Source of the DNA: Lachnoclostridium sp. An118
GTDB taxonomy: Bacteria > Bacillota > Clostridia > Lachnospirales > Lachnospiraceae
NCBI RefSeq assembly: GCF_002160985.1
Contig: NZ_NFLQ01000001.1
Coordinates: forward strand, 124,001-188,000
Direction of reading: 5' to 3'
DNA length: 64,000 bases
Shown here: piece by piece, positions 58,610-64,000 of the stretch
How positions within the stretch are numbered: the stretch's first letter is position 1
How the letters are laid out: each line of letters begins with the position of its first letter
Program-made: the position numbers and the translations under genes
The notes under the pieces: model-generated
The model's input: the letters and a program-made list of their open reading frames with translations, nothing else
Databases searched by the model: none
Told to the model about the DNA's origin: nothing

Positions 58610-60082
58610 ATGTCAAAGAGAAGCAGAAATATCCGTTCCATGAACGCAAGGAAGAGGTGGCTTGTCCACAGGCTGAGGAGAAGAAGGATCATGGGGGCCC
58701 TGCTCATTTTGTTCATCCTGGCCGCCGGAGCGGTGACAGCCGCCGCGGCTGTCAGAGCATCCAGGACGTATATCACATTAGAAGTACAGTCCACGTCCAT
58801 CAAGCAGGGTGAGCAGATGCCGGTGCTGCAGGCGGAGGTGACCTGTGATAAGAAAGAGAAAAAGCTGAAGAGGAAGGTGCTGGACAAGGAGACTGGCTAC
58901 ACAGCCTGGGATCTGCTGGAAGAGCTGAGAGAAGGGGAGCATTATCAGCTGCTATGCGACAGCGACGGCGTGACGGAAGGGAAATACCCTGTCCGCATCG
59001 AGCTGGACAGTGACTTTGAGAAAAGGCTGGGAGACAAAGGCGACTGGAACAAGAAGGTCATACTCCACACAGAGGATGGAAGCTTTACCGTACTCAATCA
59101 GGTGGGGGAGTGGGACGGAGACAGGTTTAAAAAGTGGGACGGCAGCTATGTCCAGAATGATTTCGTGAATGTAAAGGGAAAGACCTACTATTTCGGTGAG
59201 GACGGCGTGAAAGTGACCGGCTGGAAGGAAATAGGCGTCACATACTACCATTTTGACAAGGACGGGGTCATGCAGACCGACATGTGGCTGGACAAGGGAG
59301 AGAGCCGGGCCTACCTGCAGTCAGATGGAAAGGCGGCGGCCGGATGGTTTGACCTGGACGGAGCCACCTACTACTTTACCCAGGAGGGGGAGATGGTCAC
59401 CGGGAAAAAGCGGATCGGCACCCTGGACTGTGTCTTCTCTGAAGATGGAAAACTGGAATCCCAGAAGAGCAGCATTGACCCGGACAAGCCCATGATGGCC
59501 CTGACCTTTGACGACGGGCCGGGGGAGAGGACCGGAGAGCTCCTGGATATGCTGGAGAAATACGACGCCCACGCCACCTTTTTCATGCAGGGAGTCAATA
59601 TCCCGGGGCGTGAGGACACGGTAAAGCAGATGCTGGAGGCGGACTGTGAGCTGGGCAACCATTCCTACGACCATCCGGAGCTGACCAAGATCAGCGACGC
59701 GGACATCCGCGCCCAGGTCGGTAATACCAATGACCTGATAAAGGAGGCCTGCGGACAGGGAGCCACGCTGATCCGTCCGCCCTACGGTTCCATCAACGAT
59801 GCGGTGAAGGCCAATGTGGGGATGCCTATGATCCTGTGGAATGTGGATACACTGGATTGGAAAGGGGACACCCAGACTGTCATCAACTCCGTTCTCCAGA
59901 ATGCGGACGACGGGGACATCGTGCTCCTGCACGACATACACAGCACAACAGTGGACGCGGCCCTGCAGCTCATCCCCAGGCTGGTGGATGAGGGGTACCA
60001 GCTTGTGACTGTGTCCGAGATGGCCCAGGCGAGAGGCATCAACATGAAGGCGGGAGAGACCTACACAGACTTCAACAAGTAG
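58610..60082 (+). CDS. Polysaccharide deacetylase with cell-wall-binding repeats
   Basis: This 490-residue membrane-anchored protein has a basic N-terminus and a transmembrane helix at about 27-50. A beta-rich domain runs from about 55 to 165, then come three or four cell-wall-binding (CW/choline-type) repeats (about 175-270), such as YYFGEDGVKVTGWKE. The NodB deacetylase domain follows (about 285-480) with its TFDDGP, H-x3-H (NHSYDH) and RPPYG motifs. It should remove acetyl groups from peptidoglycan or a wall polymer. The start at 58610 follows GAGAAGAGG. Confidence 0.92.
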   Translation: MSKRSRNIRSMNARKRWLVHRLRRRRIMGALLILFILAAGAVTAAAAVRASRTYITLEVQSTSIKQGEQMPVLQAEVTCDKKEKKLKRKVLDKETGYTAWDLLEELREGEHYQLLCDSDGVTEGKYPVRIELDSDFEKRLGDKGDWNKKVILHTEDGSFTVLNQVGEWDGDRFKKWDGSYVQNDFVNVKGKTYYFGEDGVKVTGWKEIGVTYYHFDKDGVMQTDMWLDKGESRAYLQSDGKAAAGWFDLDGATYYFTQEGEMVTGKKRIGTLDCVFSEDGKLESQKSSIDPDKPMMALTFDDGPGERTGELLDMLEKYDAHATFFMQGVNIPGREDTVKQMLEADCELGNHSYDHPELTKISDADIRAQVGNTNDLIKEACGQGATLIRPPYGSINDAVKANVGMPMILWNVDTLDWKGDTQTVINSVLQNADDGDIVLLHDIHSTTVDAALQLIPRLVDEGYQLVTVSEMAQARGINMKAGETYTDFNK

Positions 60083-60094
60083 AAAAGACAGATA

Positions 60095-60126
60095 AAAAAG
60101 AGAAGGCAGAAATGCCTTCTCTTTTT
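60095..60126. terminator. Bidirectional terminator
   Basis: AAAAAGAGAAGGCA (60095-60108) and TGCCTTCTCTTTTT (60113-60126) form a hairpin with A and T tracts on both sides. It ends both the deacetylase and the convergent ABC-F gene. Confidence 0.9.
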
Positions 60127-60153
60127 GTCCGGTATCCTGCGGAGCAGCAGGGG

Positions 60154-61788
60154 CTAGTTGTCCTCGCCTTCCACGACAGTGTAAGTCTGGCGTTTTCTGG
60201 CCATCTCGTCGCTCTCCAGATACTCGTCGTATGTGGTGATCTTGTCGATGAGCTTTCCGCCGGGGACGATCTCCATGATCCGGTTTGCTGTTGTCTGTAC
60301 AATCTGATGATCCCTGGAGGAGAAGAGGATGACGCCCGGGAATTTGATCATTCCGTTGTTGAGGGCTGTGATGGACTCCATATCCAGGTGGTTGGTGGGC
60401 TCGTTCAGAAGAAGTACGTTTGCACCGGAGATCATCATCTTGGAGAGAAGACATCTCACCTTCTCGCCTCCGGAGAGAACCTTCACACGCTTCACGCCGT
60501 CGTCGCCGGAGAAGAGCATACGTCCAAGGAAACCGCGCACATAGGTGGCATCCTTCTCCTCGGAGTACTGGGTCAGCCACTCCACGATAGTGTAGTCGTT
60601 GTCAAACTCATTGCCGTGATCAAGGGGGAAGTAAGCCTGGGTGGTGGTCACGCCCCACTTGTATGTTCCCTCATCCGGCTCCATCTCTCCCATAAGGATC
60701 TGGAAGAGGGTGGTCTTTGCCAGCTCATTGCCGCCTACAAAAGCTACTTTGTCCTCCCTGTTCAGGGTGAAGGAGATGTTGTCCAGCACCTTCTCCCCGT
60801 CGATGGTCTTGGAGAGGCCGTCCACAGTGAGCACCTCGTTTCCGATCTCCCTGTTGGGGCGGAAGTCGATGTAAGGGTATTTTCTGCTGGATGGCTGGAT
60901 GTCGTCAAGCTGGATCTTCTCCAGGGCGCGCTTTCTGGAGGTAGCCTGCTTGGATTTTGAGGCGTTGGCGCTGAACCGGGAGATAAATTCCTGCAGCTCC
61001 TTGATCTTTTCCTCTTTCTTTTTGTTGGCTTCTTTCATCTGGCGGATGAGAAGCTGACTGGACTCGTACCAGAAATCGTAGTTTCCGGCATAGAGCTTGA
61101 TCTTTCCGTAGTCGATATCCGCGATCTGTGTGCAGACCTTATTCAGGAAATAGCGGTCGTGGGACACCACGATGACCGTGTTCTCAAAGCCGATGAGGAA
61201 CTCCTCCAGCCAGGCGATGGCGTCCAGATCCAGGTGGTTGGTAGGCTCGTCCAGAAGAAGGATGTCCGGGTTGCCAAAGAGAGCCTGGGCCAGAAGGACC
61301 TTCACCTTCTCGGGACCGTTTAAGTCCTTCATCAGTTTGTAGTGCATATCTGTGTCAATGCCAAGGCCGTTTAAGAGAGAAGCGGCGTCGGACTCGGCCT
61401 CCCAGCCATTCATGGTGGCAAACTCGGCTTCCAGCTCGCTGGCCTTGATGCCGTCCTCGTCTGTGAAATCCTCCTTGGCGTAGAGCGCTTCCTTTTCCTT
61501 CATGATCTCATAGAGTCTCGCATTCCCCATGATGACCGTGTCAAGGACAGGGAACTCGTCGTATTTAAAATGATCCTGCTGCAGGAAGGAAAGCCGCTCC
61601 CCGGGGGTGATGATGACCTCGCCGCTGGTCGGCTCAAGCTGCCCGGAGAGGATGCGCAGGAAGGTGGATTTTCCCGCCCCGTTGGCGCCGATGAGGCCAT
61701 AGCAGTTCCCTTCCGTGAATTTAATATTTACATCTTCAAACAAAGCCTTTTTGCCGACACGAAGTGTCACATTACTTGTACTGATCAT
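60154..61788 (-). CDS. ABC-F family ATPase (YbiT-like)
   Basis: This 544-residue protein has two fused ABC domains without membrane segments, the ABC-F arrangement that acts on the ribosome. The N-terminal Walker A is GANGAGKST and its Walker B is LLLDEPTNHLD. The second domain reads GGNELAKTT for Walker A and LLLNEPTNHLD for Walker B, so the P-loop glycine and the Walker B Asp are both changed. The linker with the ATSRKRALEKI segment is typical. No antibiotic-resistance role can be inferred from sequence alone. Confidence 0.9.
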   Translation of the reverse strand: MISTSNVTLRVGKKALFEDVNIKFTEGNCYGLIGANGAGKSTFLRILSGQLEPTSGEVIITPGERLSFLQQDHFKYDEFPVLDTVIMGNARLYEIMKEKEALYAKEDFTDEDGIKASELEAEFATMNGWEAESDAASLLNGLGIDTDMHYKLMKDLNGPEKVKVLLAQALFGNPDILLLDEPTNHLDLDAIAWLEEFLIGFENTVIVVSHDRYFLNKVCTQIADIDYGKIKLYAGNYDFWYESSQLLIRQMKEANKKKEEKIKELQEFISRFSANASKSKQATSRKRALEKIQLDDIQPSSRKYPYIDFRPNREIGNEVLTVDGLSKTIDGEKVLDNISFTLNREDKVAFVGGNELAKTTLFQILMGEMEPDEGTYKWGVTTTQAYFPLDHGNEFDNDYTIVEWLTQYSEEKDATYVRGFLGRMLFSGDDGVKRVKVLSGGEKVRCLLSKMMISGANVLLLNEPTNHLDMESITALNNGMIKFPGVILFSSRDHQIVQTTANRIMEIVPGGKLIDKITTYDEYLESDEMARKRQTYTVVEGEDN

Positions 61789-61894
61789 AGTAATCTTTCT
61801 CCTATCAGATTCTTTTCAAGGTTTCATTGCATACAAAGCCTATCTTAGCAAAAAAAGGCGGAAATGGCAAGGAAAAACAGGGAGAAAAGGAGGG

Positions 61895-61923
61895 TTTTCA
61901 TCTGTGTGAAATACGTTTATAAT
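61895..61923 (+). promoter_or_regulatory. Promoter of the patatin gene
   Basis: TTTTCA (61895-61900) and TATAAT (61918-61923) are 17 bases apart and lie about 30 bases before the ATG. Confidence 0.6.
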
Positions 61924-61948
61924 ATACCTTGAAAAGGAGGCAGACAAT

Positions 61949-62806
61949 ATGGTAAAAGCAACACTGGTACTGGAAGGCGGAGCCACCAGGGGAGTATTTA
62001 CCTCGGGTGCTCTGGACTATCTGATGGAAAAGGATTTCTATACATCCTATGTTATCGGCGTCTCGGCCGGGAGCTGCAACGCCCTGGGATATGTGTCAAA
62101 GCAGCCCGGCAGGACAAGGGACTGCATGATACACAAAGAGAAGGAATACAGCTATTACTATGGCTTTAGAAAATTTATCAAAGAGAAAAGCCTGATGGAT
62201 ATGGACATGGTCTTTGACCGCTACCCCAACGAGATCTATCCTTTTGACTACGACACATACTTTGCCTCGGACATAGAGTGCGAGATCGTGACAACCAACT
62301 GCGTGACAGGGCGTGCAGAGTATATGACTGAGGATTCAGACAAACAGAGGCTGATGAAGATCTGCCGGGCGTCCTGCAGCATGCCCCTCATCTGCCCTAT
62401 GGTCAACGTGGACGGTATCCCCTACCTGGACGGCGGTCTTGCGGACTCCATCCCCATAGAGAGGGCCATGGAGATCGGCAACGGAAAGAGTATTGTGATC
62501 CTTACGAGAAACCCGGGCTACCGCAAGAAGATGCCTTCCCGGGCCACTGTACAGCTCTACAGCAGGGCCTACAAAAAATACCCTAACCTGATCCGGAGCA
62601 TTGTGAACCGGAGCATCATGTACAACAGGACCATGAAACTTCTGGAGCAGCTGGAGTCGGAGGGGAAGATCTTTGTGCTGCGGCCCCTGATCCCCACGGT
62701 GTCCAGGCTGGAGAAGGACTACGATGCCCTGATGCACTTCTACGAGCACGGCTACAGACTGATGAGAAAAGAGTACGATGAGCTCATGAGATTTCTGGAG
62801 AAATAA
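61949..62806 (+). CDS. Patatin-like phospholipase
   Basis: This 285-residue patatin-type lipid hydrolase has the oxyanion loop GGATRGVF, the nucleophile motif GVSAGSC (G-x-S-x-G) and the catalytic Asp in DGGLADSIP. Serine and aspartate form the dyad, as in RssA/YlbK relatives. AAAAGGAGGCAG precedes the ATG. It is the first gene of a short run including yjbQ-type and HD-type genes. Confidence 0.92.
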   Translation: MVKATLVLEGGATRGVFTSGALDYLMEKDFYTSYVIGVSAGSCNALGYVSKQPGRTRDCMIHKEKEYSYYYGFRKFIKEKSLMDMDMVFDRYPNEIYPFDYDTYFASDIECEIVTTNCVTGRAEYMTEDSDKQRLMKICRASCSMPLICPMVNVDGIPYLDGGLADSIPIERAMEIGNGKSIVILTRNPGYRKKMPSRATVQLYSRAYKKYPNLIRSIVNRSIMYNRTMKLLEQLESEGKIFVLRPLIPTVSRLEKDYDALMHFYEHGYRLMRKEYDELMRFLEK

Positions 62807-62822
62807 TAAGGAGGACAAAGAT

Positions 62823-63227
62823 ATGCATTTGTTTGAACATCACATTTCCACGAGAGGATCACAGCAGATGACCAAGGTGACGGACATGGTGAGGGAGGAC
62901 ATTGAGAAGAGCGGCGCGAAGGACGGCATCGTGGTGGTCTTCTCCCCTCACACGACAGCGGGATTTACCATCAATGAGAACGCGGATCCGGATGTGGTGC
63001 GGGACATGCTCCAGGGCTTTGAGAAGGCCTTCCCCACAAAGACGGACTATTACAGACACGCGGAGGGCAACTCCCACGCCCACATGAAGACCACCCTCTT
63101 CGGACCCTCCCAGACCATGATCTTAAGCGGCGGAGAGCTGATACTGGGCATCTGGCAGGACCTGTATTTCTGTGATTTTGACGGGCCCAGGAACCGGACC
63201 TTCTATGTCAAGATACTGGAAGGATAA
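62823..63227 (+). CDS. YjbQ-family protein
   Basis: This 134-residue UPF0047/YjbQ protein has the conserved VVVFSPHTTAGFTINE segment and HAHMKTTLFGPSQT near the C-terminus. The conserved His and Thr cluster suggests a metal- or phosphate-related site. Relatives have been reported with weak thiamine-phosphate synthase activity, but the role here is unproven. A strong ribosome site, AAGGAGGACAAAGAT, precedes it, 16 bases after the patatin stop. Confidence 0.92.
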   Translation: MHLFEHHISTRGSQQMTKVTDMVREDIEKSGAKDGIVVVFSPHTTAGFTINENADPDVVRDMLQGFEKAFPTKTDYYRHAEGNSHAHMKTTLFGPSQTMILSGGELILGIWQDLYFCDFDGPRNRTFYVKILEG

Positions 63228-63233
63228 AACAGC

Positions 63234-63800
63234 ATGATGGATCACGATACTCTGCTTGGGTTCCTTGACCTGGCGGAGAAGCTGAAATGCAATACGCGCC
63301 ACTCCTGGACGAGCAGCGGGCGCCATGAGAGCGTGGCGGAGCATGTGTACCGCCTCATGGTCTTTGCCTGGCTTGTGAGGGATGAGTTCCCGGAGCTGGA
63401 TATGGACCGGGTCATGGAGCTGGCCCTCTTTCACGATATGGGGGAGGCGGTCACAGGGGACATCCCTGCCTTTGAAAAGACCGGGGAGGATGAAAAGACG
63501 GAAGGAGAGGCGCAGGAAGAGATTGCCGGCCTTCTGCCGGGCCCCCGCGGGGAAAAGCTGCGGGAAATTTTCCGGGAGGTCCGGGAGAAGCAGACGCCGG
63601 AGGCACGGCTTGTGAACGCCATGGACAAGCTGGAGGCGCTGATCCAGCACAATGAGGCGGACCTTTCCACCTGGCTGCCCCTGGAGTACGACCTGCAGCT
63701 CACCTACGGGGAGAAGGAGACGAGGGATATCCCCTGGATGGCGGCGCTTCGGGAGAGGGTGAACCGGGACTCAGTGGAGAAAATAAAAAAGGAGGACTAA
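63234..63800 (+). CDS. HD-domain hydrolase (YfbR-like)
   Basis: This 188-residue HD protein resembles 5'-deoxynucleotidases of the YfbR group. The metal ligands are visible in RHESVAEH (His), LFHDMGE (His-Asp) and the late NAMDKLEAL (Asp). The first ATG at 63234 is taken, with a second ATG immediately after. It lies seven bases downstream of the yjbQ-type gene, in the same transcript. Its stop overlaps the stop of a convergent regulator gene. Confidence 0.88.
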   Translation: MMDHDTLLGFLDLAEKLKCNTRHSWTSSGRHESVAEHVYRLMVFAWLVRDEFPELDMDRVMELALFHDMGEAVTGDIPAFEKTGEDEKTEGEAQEEIAGLLPGPRGEKLREIFREVREKQTPEARLVNAMDKLEALIQHNEADLSTWLPLEYDLQLTYGEKETRDIPWMAALRERVNRDSVEKIKKED

Positions 63801-64000
63801 AGATCCTCCAGGTTGATGCCCCTTGGCACATCCATATGGCGCAGGGTAATGTCGTAGATATGGGCTGTGTCCCCGGCCTCCATGGCTTCCAGGATGGCGA
63901 GGTGCTCGTTGTACGTGTCCTCCATACGTCCCGGGTGGGAGAGGGACATATGGGCCAGCCGCTGCATCCGGTACATAAAGGTGTCAAATATGGCGGAGAA
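63797..64000 (-). CDS. GntR-family regulator, FCD domain (partial)
   Basis: Only the last 67 residues lie in the window. They match the C-terminal alpha-helical FCD domain of FadR-type regulators, with YRMQRLAHMS, the metal-binding H in HLAILEAMEAGD and the late HMD segment. The upstream DNA-binding domain lies beyond the end of the window. It converges on the HD-domain gene with a four-base overlap of the two stop codons. Confidence 0.75.
   Translation of the reverse strand, partial: FSAIFDTFMYRMQRLAHMSLSHPGRMEDTYNEHLAILEAMEAGDTAHIYDITLRHMDVPRGINLEDL

Overview
The window is a gene-dense chromosomal segment of an anaerobic, spore-forming Firmicute, most likely Lachnospiraceae (Clostridium cluster XIVa). 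The basis is a moderately GC-rich genome with strong AGGAGG ribosome sites, an oxygen-sensitive NrdD/NrdG ribonucleotide reductase, a GerA-family germination protein, a tryptophan T-box, an infC-rpmI-rplT operon with an AUU start, and a dgt-dnaG-rpoD-trmK-nif3 cluster. The genus cannot be fixed from the sequence alone. Nothing looks plasmid-borne, and no CRISPR array, rRNA or intact transposase was seen.

1-8.6 kb: a CPBP membrane protease, a BceAB-type peptide-antibiotic ABC transporter and a cupin. These converge on a minus-strand four-gene operon (ATPase, permease, GldG-like protein, DUF4340 protein) resembling the Bacteroidetes gliding-type ABC system. 8.6-13.5 kb: a consensus promoter that runs directly into a terminator hairpin, an AGCS sodium:amino-acid symporter, then a T-box leader with a UGG (Trp) specifier in front of a TrpXYZ-like ABC importer. 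13.6-16.9 kb: nrdD-nrdG-dut behind two NrdR-like boxes. 16.8-21 kb: a GerA-family protein (minus strand), a DegV protein, a B3/B4 protein and a secreted serine hydrolase.

21.0-22.9 kb is a deletion-scarred locus. An AraC-type regulator has lost its second helix-turn-helix out of frame, a flavin oxidoreductase has lost its whole TIM-barrel half, and a zinc alcohol dehydrogenase has collapsed to 48 codons that join its two ends. 22.9-26.3 kb: a YbaK deacylase, an NSS transporter and the infC operon. 26.4-28.4 kb is a small accessory island at a tRNA-Leu gene, with a YqaJ-like phage fragment, a Phd/RelE-type toxin-antitoxin pair and an MNT-HEPN pair. 28.5-37.3 kb: a zinc-ribbon protein, an M20 carbamoylase-type hydrolase, an AzgA-type purine permease, adenine deaminase, and a tightly packed permease / class I amidotransferase-like hydrolase / YtcJ amidohydrolase cassette.

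37.5-46.3 kb: housekeeping genes (two-domain PPK2 enzyme, dNTPase, primase, primary sigma factor, TrmK, Nif3, fused nucleoside kinase). 46.3-50.9 kb: aroC diverges from an L,D-transpeptidase through promoters that share one -35 region, followed by tgt and yajC. 50.98 kb holds a headless Ig-like fragment. 51.6-58.4 kb: leuB-ilvD-ilvB and serC-serA (branched-chain amino acid and serine synthesis). 58.6-64 kb: a wall-binding polysaccharide deacetylase, an ABC-F ATPase (minus strand), a patatin phospholipase, YjbQ, an HD hydrolase and the 3' end of a GntR/FCD regulator.

Functional calls rest on recognising families by eye; no searches were run.
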